Shown piece after piece: positions 46,250 to 56,662 of a stretch of DNA of 64,000 nt (position 1 is its first letter; each line of letters opens with the position of its first letter). The notes below the pieces were generated by a model that was not told the DNA's origin, made no database searches, and saw nothing but the letters and a program-made list of their open reading frames with translations. A program made the position numbers and the translations under genes. The stretch covers positions 558,001 through 622,000 of the forward strand of contig NZ_JAMRXH010000002.1 of NCBI RefSeq assembly GCF_023740735.1, in the 5' to 3' direction. The DNA comes from Nocardia sp. CDC159 (lineage in GTDB: Bacteria; Actinomycetota; Actinomycetes; Mycobacteriales; Mycobacteriaceae).

Positions 46250-48195
46250 TGCGAGTACGGATTCCCCGGGTACGGATTCTGGGGGCCGCCCGGATAGGTG
46301 TGCTGGCCGGGGTACGGGGGTTGCGGGAGGTGGTAGCCGAAGTCGTCGGCGACCATGGCGGCCAGTTCCAGCAGGGCGCGGCGGGTGGGCTTGCCGACCA
46401 GTTCCAGATCGATCTCCGCGCCCTCGGCGAGGTGATCGTCGAACGGGACGACCTGTACCGCGCGGGTGCGGTCCAGGAACAGCTTGCGCAGCTGATCCAG
46501 GTCGACCGTGGAGGCGCCGCGACGGGAGGCGTTGACCACCACCACGGTTCGCTCGACGAGCTTGCCGTAGCCGTGATGCTCGAGCCAGTCCAGCGTGGCC
46601 GAGGCACTGCGGGCGCCGTCGATGGCCGGGGAGGTCACCAGGATGAGCGAGCTGGCCATGTCCAGCACGCCCTTCATCGCCGAATGCATCAGTCCCGTAC
46701 CGCAGTCGGTCAGGATGATGTTGTAGAACTGCTGCAGGATGGCGATCGCGCGGCGGTAGTCCTCCTCGCTGAACGCCTCCGACACGGCCGGATCCTGCTC
46801 GCTGGCAAGCACTTCCAGTCGACTGGGGGCCTGCGAGGTGTGCGCCCGCACGTCGGAGTACCGGCTGATGTGCTGGTCCTCCAACAGGTTTCGCACCGTG
46901 GAGCGGGTCTGCCGGGGCACCCGGTGCGCCAACGTCCCGAGGTCCGGATTGGCATCGATGGCGATGACGCGGTCACCGCGCAGCGAGGAGAACGTCGAGC
47001 CCAGACCGACCGTGGTGGTGGTCTTGCCGACCCCGCCCTTGAGCGAGAGGATCGCGATCCGGTAATCGCCGCGCACGGGCTGGTTCACCCGCTCGACGAG
47101 CTCGCGGTGGACGACATCCGCGGGCGACTCGCCCGGATTGATCGCGCCGCCGGTCACCTTGTGCACCGCCCGGCGCCATCCGCTGCGCGGCGCCTTGCGG
47201 GCGCGCTTGAGCAGATTCAGGTCGTTGACCGAATGCGCGGGCTGCCCCGGCTGTCCGAGGTGCTGCGGCTGGAAGCCCGAAAGCTGCTGCGGCTGCGGCG
47301 GATTGGGGGCCGCGGGCCCGCCGTGCCAGTTCGGGACGGGCGGCAGCGGCGGCTGGGGGTACATCTGCTGCGGCGCGGGCGGCAGCGGCGGCGGAGCCCA
47401 GCTGTACTGCTCCTGATTGCCGCCGGTCGGCTCCGGCGCGGCCTGGCCGCCGTCCTCGGGAAAGACACGGCGCACCATGCCGTCCGGGCCGATCTCCTGG
47501 CGGATCTCGCCGTACGGCGTTTCGTGCCGCACCTCGCCGTAGCCGGACGGGAAGGAGTCACCGGGGCCGCCGGGCTGGAAGGAGTTCGGGTCACCGGGCG
47601 CGAACGCATTCGGATCCCCGGGACCACCGGGTGCGAAGGAGTTCGGGTCGCCGGGGCCGCCGGGCGCGAACGCATTCGGGTCACCGGGACCACCCGGCGC
47701 GAAGGCGTTCGGATCACCGGAACCCCCGTGGCCGTAGGCATTCGGCCCACCGGGCGGGAATGCGTTGGGATCGCCGGGGCCGAAGTTGTTCGGCCCGCCG
47801 TAGGCGTTCGGATCGCCCGGCCCATACTGATCGGGCACCGGGAAGTTGCCGGTCGACGGGAAGCCGGGACCCGGCCCGGCGAACGGGCCGGGCGCGAAAC
47901 CGGCCGGCGGCGCCGCGAAGGGACCCCCGGGCTGCTCCTGCCCGAACTGCGGGCCGGGCTGGAAGGTCGTCTGCTCGATGGCATCCGGCACCGGCGGGAA
48001 GATTCCGGAGGCGGCCGGTTCGCCGTCATCGGCCCGCTCCGGCTCGGGGGCCGCATCGTCGGTGGTCGTGGCCGCGGCGTCGTCGGCCGTGTCGTCGTGC
48101 GCCGGCTTCGAGGTCGAGTCGTCCTTCTCGGCGGCCACGTCCACCCCGTGATTCTGCAACCAGGGTGGTTGGGTCGAGTTGTCGTCAGTCGTCAC
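46246..48195 (-). CDS. ParA/MinD-type ATPase with long disordered repeat N terminus (EspI-like)
   Basis: 649 residues. The first about 330 are acidic then Gly/Pro/Asn-rich, with repeats of GGPGDPNAFAP (positions about 120-215) and a Pro/Gln stretch. The C-terminal 290 form a deviant-Walker ATPase: ILSLKGGVGKTTTTVGLG, VIAIDANPDLGTLAHRV, and ILTDCGTGLMHSAM. This architecture matches mycobacterial EspI (Rv3876), linked to ESX-1 type VII secretion, and related MinD-like proteins. GTG start with GGGGGA upstream. No esx, ecc or PE/PPE gene lies nearby, so its partner is elsewhere. Confidence 0.85.
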   Translation of the reverse strand: MTTDDNSTQPPWLQNHGVDVAAEKDDSTSKPAHDDTADDAAATTTDDAAPEPERADDGEPAASGIFPPVPDAIEQTTFQPGPQFGQEQPGGPFAAPPAGFAPGPFAGPGPGFPSTGNFPVPDQYGPGDPNAYGGPNNFGPGDPNAFPPGGPNAYGHGGSGDPNAFAPGGPGDPNAFAPGGPGDPNSFAPGGPGDPNAFAPGDPNSFQPGGPGDSFPSGYGEVRHETPYGEIRQEIGPDGMVRRVFPEDGGQAAPEPTGGNQEQYSWAPPPLPPAPQQMYPQPPLPPVPNWHGGPAAPNPPQPQQLSGFQPQHLGQPGQPAHSVNDLNLLKRARKAPRSGWRRAVHKVTGGAINPGESPADVVHRELVERVNQPVRGDYRIAILSLKGGVGKTTTTVGLGSTFSSLRGDRVIAIDANPDLGTLAHRVPRQTRSTVRNLLEDQHISRYSDVRAHTSQAPSRLEVLASEQDPAVSEAFSEEDYRRAIAILQQFYNIILTDCGTGLMHSAMKGVLDMASSLILVTSPAIDGARSASATLDWLEHHGYGKLVERTVVVVNASRRGASTVDLDQLRKLFLDRTRAVQVVPFDDHLAEGAEIDLELVGKPTRRALLELAAMVADDFGYHLPQPPYPGQHTYPGGPQNPYPGNPYSH

Positions 48196-48315
48196 GTTTC
48201 CCCCATCTGCTCGAGGTTCGAGCAGAGAGCTCGGCGCTAATGCAGCTCCAAGCTAGCACGCTGTCCGATTACCCGTGTCGTCGCGGACCAGGTCCATACC
48301 CCTTACCGCCCAGAG

Positions 48316-48335
48316 TTATCCACATGTGATCCACA
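48316..48335. promoter_or_regulatory. Pair of DnaA-box-like sites upstream of the EspI-like gene
   Basis: TTATCCACA (48316-48324) is a perfect DnaA box and TGATCCACA (48327-48335) differs at one position; same orientation, 11 bp apart. They lie between the leuA 3' end and the promoter side of the EspI-like gene. No other boxes, dnaA or dnaN are nearby. Confidence 0.5.
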
Positions 48336-48374
48336 GCCGTTGTTCCCGCGAAAAGCGTGCGGGAACAACGGCTG
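48334..48374. repeat. Stem-loop element with 9-nt loop (copy B)
   Basis: Perfect 16-bp arms CAGCCGTTGTTCCCGC / GCGGGAACAACGGCTG around loop GAAAAGCGT, identical in loop to copy A (22769-22797, other strand). The right arm is followed 24 bp later by a near-copy, TGCGGGAACGACGGC at 48382-48396. It lies just past the leuA stop and could end leuA transcription, but there is no U-tract. Confidence 0.88.
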
Positions 48375-48410
48375 GGAACAGTGCGGGAACGACGGCAGCC
48401 GGGAGGCCCC

Positions 48411-50351
<1,941 letters not shown>

Positions 50352-50472
50352 TTACAGGCCCGCAATCACGGCTGGAAAGACAGGTCGACAGGAAAACGAT
50401 TCGTCCTACCTATAGCGTCGGGTTGCGCAAACGCTTGTACGGGCCGGGCCCGACGGGACGTGAGGAACACGT

Positions 50473-51237
50473 ATGACCTGGATAGAACAGCTGGCGGTCT
50501 TCGCTGCCGGTATCGCCGCCGGAGGCATCAACACGATCGTCGGCTCGGGCACGCTCATCACCTTCCCGGTGCTGCTGGCCCTCGGTTATCCGCCCGTGAC
50601 CGCGAATGTCTCGAACACGATCGGCCTGGTGCCCGGCGGCGTCAGCGGGGTGTGGGGCTATCGGCGCGAACTCGCCGGTCAGCGCGTCCGGCTGCTGCGG
50701 CTGGGCAGCGCGACGCTGCTCGGCGCCACGGCGGGCGCGGTGCTGCTGCTGACCCTGCCGCCCGGTGCGTTCAAGGCCATCGTGCCGGTGTTGATCGTCG
50801 CGGCGCTGGTGCTCGTGGTGGTGCAGCCGCGGCTGTCGCGGTGGGTGAAGCGGCGGCGCGAACAGGGCGGTGCCGCACCGGCGCACGGCGGAGCGCTGCT
50901 GTGGCTGGCCGTCCTCGGCACCGGCGGGTACGGCGGCTATTTCGGCGCGGCGCAGGGCGTGCTGCTGATGGGTCTGCTCGGAGTGTTCGTGCACGAGGAC
51001 ATCCAGCGGCTCAACGGCGTGAAGAACTATCTCGCGCTGCTGGCCAACGCCGTGTCGGCGGTGATCTTCGTCTTCGTCGCGGAGGTGTCCTGGCAGGCCG
51101 CGGGATTGATCGCGGTGGGTTCCATCATCGGCGGTCAGCTGGGCGCGACCGTGGGCCGACGGCTGGCGCCCAATGCCCTGCGCGCGGTGATCGTGGTGGT
51201 GGGCACGATCGCCGTGGTGCGGCTGCTGCTCAGCTGA
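50473..51237 (+). CDS. TauE/SafE (sulfite exporter) family permease
   Basis: 254 residues, about eight hydrophobic segments in two repeats: [28 protein letters not shown] and [25 protein letters not shown], each with the Gly-rich signature of the TSUP family. Exports sulfite, sulfonate or related anions. Divergent from leuA and tail-to-tail (8-bp overlap) with the cysteine desulfhydrase-like gene, which supports a role in sulfur disposal. Confidence 0.9.
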   Translation: MTWIEQLAVFAAGIAAGGINTIVGSGTLITFPVLLALGYPPVTANVSNTIGLVPGGVSGVWGYRRELAGQRVRLLRLGSATLLGATAGAVLLLTLPPGAFKAIVPVLIVAALVLVVVQPRLSRWVKRRREQGGAAPAHGGALLWLAVLGTGGYGGYFGAAQGVLLMGLLGVFVHEDIQRLNGVKNYLALLANAVSAVIFVFVAEVSWQAAGLIAVGSIIGGQLGATVGRRLAPNALRAVIVVVGTIAVVRLLLS

Positions 51238-52345
51238 GCCGACCCGACTCCAGGAAACCGCGCAGGCGGGCGGCGTACGGCGCGATGTCGATGTCCTGGG
51301 CCGCAAGCCAATCCGCGGCGTAGTACTTGTCGATGTAGCGGTCGCCCGGATCGCAGAGCAGGCCGACCACGCTGCCGCCGCGGCCCGCCGCGGCCATCTC
51401 GGACATGATGTGGAACGCGGCCCACAGCCCGGTTCCGGTGGAGGCGCCAGCCTTTCGCCCGATCAGCTGCTCCAGGACGTGCACCGCCGCGATGGCGGCC
51501 GCGTCCGGGACGTGGATCATGCGGTCGATGGCCGAGGAGACGAAGCTCGGCTCCACCCGCTGGCGGCCGATTCCCTCGATGCGCGAACAGATTTCGGTGG
51601 TGATACCGGAATCACCGTCGCGCCACGCCGGGAAGAACGCCGAATTGTCCGGGTCCGCAACGCACAGGCCGGTCGCGCGGCCGGTGTAGCGGATGTAGCG
51701 GGCGATGGTCGCCGAGGTGCCGCCGGTACCCGCGGTCGCGACGATCCAGGTCGGCTCCGGATGCCGTTCCTCGGCAAGCTGTTCGAAGATCGACTCGGCG
51801 ATATTGTTGTTGCCGCGCCAGTCCGTCGCGCGCTCGGCGAAGGTGAACTGATCCATGTAGTGCCCGCCGAGCTCACGCGCCAGATGCGCGGCCACGTCGT
51901 ACACCTCGTTGGCATTGTCGACGAAATGGCAACGCCCGCCCTGGAATTCGATCAGGCGCACCTTCTCCCGGCTGGTGCCGCGCGCCATGACGGCGATGAA
52001 CGGCACCCCGATCAGCCGCGCGAAATACGCCTCCGACACCGCGGTCGAACCGCTGGACGCCTCGATCACCGGCCGGTCCGGCCGGATCCAGCCGCTGCAC
52101 AGGGCGTGCAGGAACAGCGAGCGGGCCAGCCGATGCTTCAACGAGCCGGTGGGATGGGTGGATTCGTCCTTCAGATACAGGTCCACGCCCGGCACCGCGG
52201 CCACCGGCACGCGCAGCAGATGGGTGTCGGAGGAGCGGCGGGCATCCGCGCGGACCTTCGCGATCGCCTCCGCCAGCCACTGCCGATGCACGGGGTCGTA
52301 TCGATTGATGTCGACCACGACATCGGTGGTGTCGGCGGCGGTCAT
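51230..52345 (-). CDS. cds1: L-cysteine desulfhydrase Cds1-like PLP enzyme
   Basis: 371 residues of the cysteine-synthase fold, clearly related to M. tuberculosis Cds1 (Rv3684): [22 protein letters not shown] with PLP-binding Lys70, [34 protein letters not shown] and [17 protein letters not shown] for the phosphate. Cds1 converts cysteine to pyruvate, ammonia and sulfide. ATG 52345 overlaps the stop of the regulator gene (ATGA), so both are made together and respond to cysteine (inference). Confidence 0.9.
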   Translation of the reverse strand: MTAADTTDVVVDINRYDPVHRQWLAEAIAKVRADARRSSDTHLLRVPVAAVPGVDLYLKDESTHPTGSLKHRLARSLFLHALCSGWIRPDRPVIEASSGSTAVSEAYFARLIGVPFIAVMARGTSREKVRLIEFQGGRCHFVDNANEVYDVAAHLARELGGHYMDQFTFAERATDWRGNNNIAESIFEQLAEERHPEPTWIVATAGTGGTSATIARYIRYTGRATGLCVADPDNSAFFPAWRDGDSGITTEICSRIEGIGRQRVEPSFVSSAIDRMIHVPDAAAIAAVHVLEQLIGRKAGASTGTGLWAAFHIMSEMAAAGRGGSVVGLLCDPGDRYIDKYYAADWLAAQDIDIAPYAARLRGFLESGRLS

Positions 52346-52992
52346 GCGCTCTCCTCGCCTTCGAGCTCGTTCAGATAGTTGTAGATGGTGAATCGGGTGA
52401 CGCCGATGGCCTCGGCGACAGTCTCGACGGCGTCCTTGACCGCGAACACCCCCTGTTCGCGCAGCCGCGCCACGACCTGGATCTTGTGCTGTTTCTTCAT
52501 CAGTTCCACCGGAACCCCGGTGTCGGCCAGGGCCTCGGCGATCATGCGCTCGGTCAGCTCGCCCACGCTGCGGGGGAAGGTCTCGAGCGGCTCGTGGACC
52601 GGCCGCGCGTTCTCGCCGAGCAGCGCGCCGAGCAGTCGATGCGCCTCGGCCAGATCGGTCACGTCGATATTGAGGCACAGCGCGGCGAGCGGAGTGCCGT
52701 CGGCGGGTGAGCGGACGATGATCGTGCTCGAGCGCGCGCGGCGGTCGTGCGGCAGTTCGGTCGGGTAGTCGATCAGATTGCCGACCGCCCCCGCGTTCAG
52801 ATGCCGCAGCAGCAGATCGGTCGCCGGGGCCCCGGCCGTCCGGCCGGTGAGCCCGCCCGCGATGGCGTGCACCGAATTCGGCAGCCGGGTCAGATCGTGC
52901 ACCACGACCTCGGCCCGCAGCGCCCGGGCCAGCGGCTCGACCAGCTGCGCGAGCACGTCCAGGGTCGCCCGCACCTCGACCTGCTCAGCCAT
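52342..52992 (-). CDS. YheO/DauR-type PAS-HTH regulator of cds1
   Basis: 216 residues: an N-terminal YheO-like PAS domain ([21 protein letters not shown]...[39 protein letters not shown]) and a C-terminal HTH ([37 protein letters not shown]). The family includes DauR, which senses D-arginine, and regulators linked to cysteine metabolism. ATG 52992 has AGAAGG upstream. Coupled by ATGA to cds1, so it is the probable cysteine- or sulfide-responsive regulator. CAACCAG occurs twice upstream (53014-53020 and 53037-53043), possible operator half-sites. Confidence 0.88.
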   Translation of the reverse strand: MAEQVEVRATLDVLAQLVEPLARALRAEVVVHDLTRLPNSVHAIAGGLTGRTAGAPATDLLLRHLNAGAVGNLIDYPTELPHDRRARSSTIIVRSPADGTPLAALCLNIDVTDLAEAHRLLGALLGENARPVHEPLETFPRSVGELTERMIAEALADTGVPVELMKKQHKIQVVARLREQGVFAVKDAVETVAEAIGVTRFTIYNYLNELEGEESA

Positions 52993-53056
52993 GACACCTT
53001 CTGCCTTCTGTTTCAACCAGCGATTGAGAGATTACACAACCAGTTGATACTCGACA

Positions 53057-53659
53057 TCAGCGGGGTGCGAGCAGCGGCAGAACGACCAGATCGAGGATCT
53101 CCTCGATCACCTCGTCGCCGATCGGAACCCCGTCGAGCAGGAAGTGCTGGGTGAGCAAGGTGGGACCCAGTCCCGTCAGCCGCGGATGCAGGGCATGGGC
53201 GCCCGCCTCCCCGCGCTCGACGGCCCGGGCGATGACGGTCGAGAGCACCCGGTCGCGGGCGGCGATCATGCCCTCGCGGGCGCGGCGGGTGGCCTCGGGA
53301 TCGGCCATGGTCTCGGCGAACAGGCCGCGGGTCGCCTCGCCGAACGGCCCCTCCAGCCGATCCGCGGCCGCGCGCAGCACGGCGAGCAGATCGCCGCGCA
53401 GGCCACCGGTATCGGGCACGCTGTGCGGCCGATCGGCCACGACGTGACCCAGTGCCGCGCCGACCAATTCGGCTCGGGTGGGCCAGCGGCGATAGATCGA
53501 CGCCTTACCGGTGCGTGCGCGGGCCGCGATCCGCTCCATTGACAGCCGGGCGTATCCGCTGTCGGACAGTTCGGCCAGCGTCGCGTCGAAGATGGCGGTG
53601 AGCAGCGCGTCGCCGCGCCGTCGCGGCAGCGAGCGGTGGTCGGGCCGGGCCGCGTTCAT
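53057..53659 (-). CDS. TetR/AcrR-family regulator
   Basis: 200 residues. HTH region LLTAIFDATLAELSDSGYARLSMERIAARARTGKASIYRRWPTRAELV in pieces is typical TetR; the C-terminal part resembles TetR_C_16-like domains. Start ATG 53659 with CTAAGGAGATCG upstream. Diverges from a methyltransferase gene across a spacer containing AGAGAACG-CCC-CGTTCTCT, its likely operator. Confidence 0.9.
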   Translation of the reverse strand: MNAARPDHRSLPRRRGDALLTAIFDATLAELSDSGYARLSMERIAARARTGKASIYRRWPTRAELVGAALGHVVADRPHSVPDTGGLRGDLLAVLRAAADRLEGPFGEATRGLFAETMADPEATRRAREGMIAARDRVLSTVIARAVERGEAGAHALHPRLTGLGPTLLTQHFLLDGVPIGDEVIEEILDLVVLPLLAPR

Positions 53660-53714
53660 CGATCTCCTTAGTGTCCGCACCGTTCTCTAACTGTGCTAGC
53701 CTAGCCACCATTAC

Positions 53715-53733
53715 AGAGAACGCCCCGTTCTCT
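53715..53733. promoter_or_regulatory. Palindromic operator between tetR and the SAM methyltransferase
   Basis: AGAGAACG-CCC-CGTTCTCT, perfect 8-bp arms; a further half-site CGTTCTCT is at 53683-53690. Lies 19 bp before the methyltransferase ATG. Confidence 0.65.
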
Positions 53734-53751
53734 ATTGGGGAGGATTCCGAT

Positions 53752-54678
53752 ATGCCCATCGACGACGACATCACCACCGGCGCGGCATTCACCGCCATCG
53801 GGGCCGCAGCCATGCGCGCGCTGGAGAGCCACCGCCCCGATGCGGTCTGCACCGATCCCTACGCCGAAATCCTGGTCCGGGCAACGGGTGTGGCGCAGTG
53901 GATCGAGGTCCTGGACGGCCGGTACGGCGGCTCGACGGCGGAATTCGCGCGACTGCGCGAGGTTATGGGCGGCTTCATGATCACGCGGACGCGGTACTGC
54001 GACGACGTGATCGGCAGGGCCCTCGCCGAGGGCGTGCGCCAGCTCGCCATACTCGGCGCGGGCCTCGACGCCCGGGCGTGGCGGCTCGAACTACCTACCG
54101 GCACCACGGTTTTCGAGATCGATCAGCCCAAGGTACTGCGCTTCAAGGCCACCGCCCTGGCCGACCACCCACTTGTTGCCACCCGCCGCGAGGTACCGGT
54201 GGATCTGCGCGAGAATTGGCCGAAGGCGTTGTCCGACAACGGCTTCGAACCGACGCGGCCCACCGTCTGGATCGCCGAGGGCCTGCTCCCCTATCTCCCC
54301 GCCGACGCGGTGCTCGCCCTGTTCGAGAACATCGCGGCGCACAGCGCCCCCGGCAGCCGCTTCGCGGCCAACTTCAATGCCGCGCCGCTCACCGGCGAGC
54401 AGCTCGCGAAGTTACGCGAGGATGCCGCCCGGCGCTACCGCGAGATGGGCGCGCGGGGCGACGTGGAGAACATGTGGCACTTCGACGAGATTCAGGCCGA
54501 CGCCGTCAGCTGGTTCACCGCCCACGGCTGGTCTGTCACCACCACCGACACCGCCCGCCTCCTCACCGAGCTCGGCCGCCCGGTGCCCGCCGAGGCCCGC
54601 GCAACCATGCGCGCCCAGGGCCTGCTGACCGCCGCCGTCCCAACCCCGCCGCCGATCAACACTCCATCGGCGGGGTGA
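53752..54678 (+). CDS. SAM-dependent methyltransferase, TIGR00027/LCMT-like family
   Basis: 308 residues. Typical of the large actinobacterial family of putative O-methyltransferases: TDPYAEILV, TRTRYCDDVIGRALAEGVRQLAILGAGLDARAWRL (motif I), VFEIDQPKVLRFK and VPVDLRENWPKAL, and IAEGLLPYLP. Methyl acceptor unknown; many paralogues are common in Nocardia and mycobacteria. Regulated by the divergent TetR (inference). Confidence 0.88.
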   Translation: MPIDDDITTGAAFTAIGAAAMRALESHRPDAVCTDPYAEILVRATGVAQWIEVLDGRYGGSTAEFARLREVMGGFMITRTRYCDDVIGRALAEGVRQLAILGAGLDARAWRLELPTGTTVFEIDQPKVLRFKATALADHPLVATRREVPVDLRENWPKALSDNGFEPTRPTVWIAEGLLPYLPADAVLALFENIAAHSAPGSRFAANFNAAPLTGEQLAKLREDAARRYREMGARGDVENMWHFDEIQADAVSWFTAHGWSVTTTDTARLLTELGRPVPAEARATMRAQGLLTAAVPTPPPINTPSAG

Positions 54679-55480
54679 TCAGGCTCAGGCGGTCGGCGAG
54701 GGCGTCGACCGAGGCGGCGTCGGCATAGGCCTCGGTGGTCAGTTCGAGGTAGGCGGCCCAGCGGGCGATGCGCGGGGTCCAGCGTTCGACGTAGGCGCGG
54801 GCGTGCAGGGCCTCGGCCGGATCACCCTTGGCCTGTGCCGTCCGCTCGGCCGAAAGTGCCGCCGCCACGGTATTTTCCGCGAGCATCAACTGCTCTCGGC
54901 AGTGGTCGAGGTCGGGAACCTCCTCGCGAACGGTATCGGCCTCGACCCGCAGATTGAGCACCAGCCCGCGCAGCCGCGGATCGGCCACCTCCAGGCGCGG
55001 AATCTCCCCCTCCTTCGGCATTTCGCGGCCGGCCGCGGCGATCGCGCGCAGGCATCGCTCGTGCCGCTGCCGCTCGCGTTTCTCCCACAGCGCCAGGTCT
55101 TTTCGGTAGTCGTCGACCTCCTTGACGCCGACCTCACGGTAACGCAGATCAGCCGTCGAGGTCATCCGCTCCACCCCGTCCTGATCGCACACCGCGATGG
55201 CGGCCTTCCACACCTCCGGCACCGGGTCCGCGACCCCCTCGATCCGGGCGTCCAGCACCTCGGCATGGTGCTCCTCGACCAAATCCCCGCAGACCCGGTC
55301 GAATACGGCCGTGCCCACCTGGATGTAGTCCTGGCAAATCCGCCCGGTCGCGGGGTCCGCGGTGCCGAATTTCCCCTCCCCCGATTCCAGCAATCGACGC
55401 CTACCGTCCGGCTCGATTCGAAAAACCTTCCAGCTGTAGGACGCGGCGGCACTCTCCCGCGCCTCGGCCTCGCCGGTCAT
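54656..55480 (-). CDS. Hypothetical protein rich in helices and charged residues
   Basis: 274 residues, not recognised. N-terminal beta-like segment SYSWKVFRIEPDGRRRLLESGEGKFGTADPATGRICQDYIQVG; the middle and C-terminal parts are Glu/Arg-rich helices with coiled-coil tendency (YRKDLALWEKRERQRHERCLRAIAAAGREM, EQLMLAENTVAAALSAERTAQAKGDPAEALHARAYVERW). No signal or membrane segment. Start ATG 55480 preferred over 55525. Tail overlaps the methyltransferase by 23 bp. Confidence 0.65.
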   Translation of the reverse strand: MTGEAEARESAAASYSWKVFRIEPDGRRRLLESGEGKFGTADPATGRICQDYIQVGTAVFDRVCGDLVEEHHAEVLDARIEGVADPVPEVWKAAIAVCDQDGVERMTSTADLRYREVGVKEVDDYRKDLALWEKRERQRHERCLRAIAAAGREMPKEGEIPRLEVADPRLRGLVLNLRVEADTVREEVPDLDHCREQLMLAENTVAAALSAERTAQAKGDPAEALHARAYVERWTPRIARWAAYLELTTEAYADAASVDALADRLSLITPPMEC

Positions 55481-55802
55481 CCTGCCCTCCCTGCGATCCG
55501 CCCCCGACGGGACATTCGAAATCAATGGACCAGTGCCAACAGCACGCTTTCGACCCCTCGGCCCGACCCTACGATCGGCCCGTCACCCCCGACAACGCCC
55601 GAGCGCCGAATTCGGCGATGAAGCAGGTGGGATTCCATTCTGGAACGACGGATAATTCGAATTCGCAGCCCGCGAGGCACGGACGCGGGATACCGGTCCC
55701 GGCGGGGAATTTCGACACGCGCGAGACGACACGCGGCCGGACGCTCGAGCTTGTCGGCCCGGAGTGGTAAGACCGTAGACGGACGTTCTCACAGGAGGTC
55801 TC

Positions 55803-56021
55803 ATGGGCACGAGGGTCTGCTTGTCCTGCGATGCGGCGCTCGACCACTGCCACGGGACGCTGATCGTGCACACCGATCGGTCGGTGGAATGTACGGATGC
55901 GGACTGCTTCGACACCGAGCACTCCCGGCACACCTTCGTCGTCGACTGCTTCGACGTGGCCGGTGGTTGCGGGTGCGCGGTCACGGAGACGGTGACGGGG
56001 CCGCGTAGCCTGGCCGGGTGA
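55803..56021 (+). CDS. Small Cys/His-rich protein
   Basis: 72 residues with seven Cys and several His: VCLSCDAALDHCHG, ECTDADCFDTEHSRH, DCFDVAGGCGC. The CxxC and CxH pairs suggest one or two structural zinc sites. Acidic overall. GTGA overlap with the next gene indicates a two-gene operon. The family is not recognised, though similar short proteins occur in actinomycetes. Confidence 0.7.
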   Translation: MGTRVCLSCDAALDHCHGTLIVHTDRSVECTDADCFDTEHSRHTFVVDCFDVAGGCGCAVTETVTGPRSLAG

Positions 56022-56662
56022 GTTACGACCAGGTCCTGCTGCCCTCCGGCGTCGCGTCGACCCCCGCGGAGGTCGACGCGTATCTGACCGGCCAGCAGGG
56101 TCGGCCGGAATCGGAGCAGGTGGCGGCGATCGCGGCCGAGCTCAACCGCCGCAACGAGGCGCTGCCCGAGCGCGACGCCTTTTTGGACACCGCACCCGTC
56201 GGCGGGGCGGAAACCGGTACGGCACTGTACGTTTCGAGCGATTACGACGCCATCGGCCATCTGCGCGCGCTGCTGTTCGAACTGGCCACCCCGCGCGGCT
56301 ACGCCGTCTACGATCCGCAGCTGGCCTGGCTGATCGATCCGGCCGGACACGTTCCGGTGACCGTGACCCACGGCGGCGCGGGCGAATTCCCGTACCTCAC
56401 CGGGGTCCTGGTCGACCTGTGGGTCCCCACCCTGTCCGCGCCCAATCCGTACCTCATCGCCGAACGCGAACCGCAGCGCTACGTCCAGACCTTCCGCGAC
56501 GAGACCGGCCGCTACACCATCGAATACCGCGACGGTTCCCCCGACCGGCATTTCGGTACGCAGACCGCCGACGCGGCCCTGGTGGCCGATCTGATCTGGG
56601 GCTGGGCCACCGAGGACCGCGGCCGCTTCGGCGAACTCGACTGGCGGCCGGTCGAGCTGTGA
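56018..56662 (+). CDS. Hypothetical protein coupled to the Cys-rich protein
   Basis: 214 residues, soluble, acidic, no recognised domain. Segments: ETGTALYVSSDYDAIGHLRALLFELATPRGYAVYDPQLAWLIDP in the middle and a C-terminal RYVQTFRDETGRYTIEYRDGSPDRHFGTQT, which looks like an immunity- or SMI1-like beta sheet of unknown type (RYxxxYRDG...HF recurs in several polyimmunity-type families). GTG start overlaps the upstream stop. The pairing of a small zinc-type protein and this protein suggests a joint function, unknown. Confidence 0.6.
   Translation: MSYDQVLLPSGVASTPAEVDAYLTGQQGRPESEQVAAIAAELNRRNEALPERDAFLDTAPVGGAETGTALYVSSDYDAIGHLRALLFELATPRGYAVYDPQLAWLIDPAGHVPVTVTHGGAGEFPYLTGVLVDLWVPTLSAPNPYLIAEREPQRYVQTFRDETGRYTIEYRDGSPDRHFGTQTADAALVADLIWGWATEDRGRFGELDWRPVEL

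Noticed and set aside
48316..48335. Replication origin
   Set aside because: Only two DnaA boxes, no dnaA, dnaN or AT-rich unwinding region, and no box cluster.
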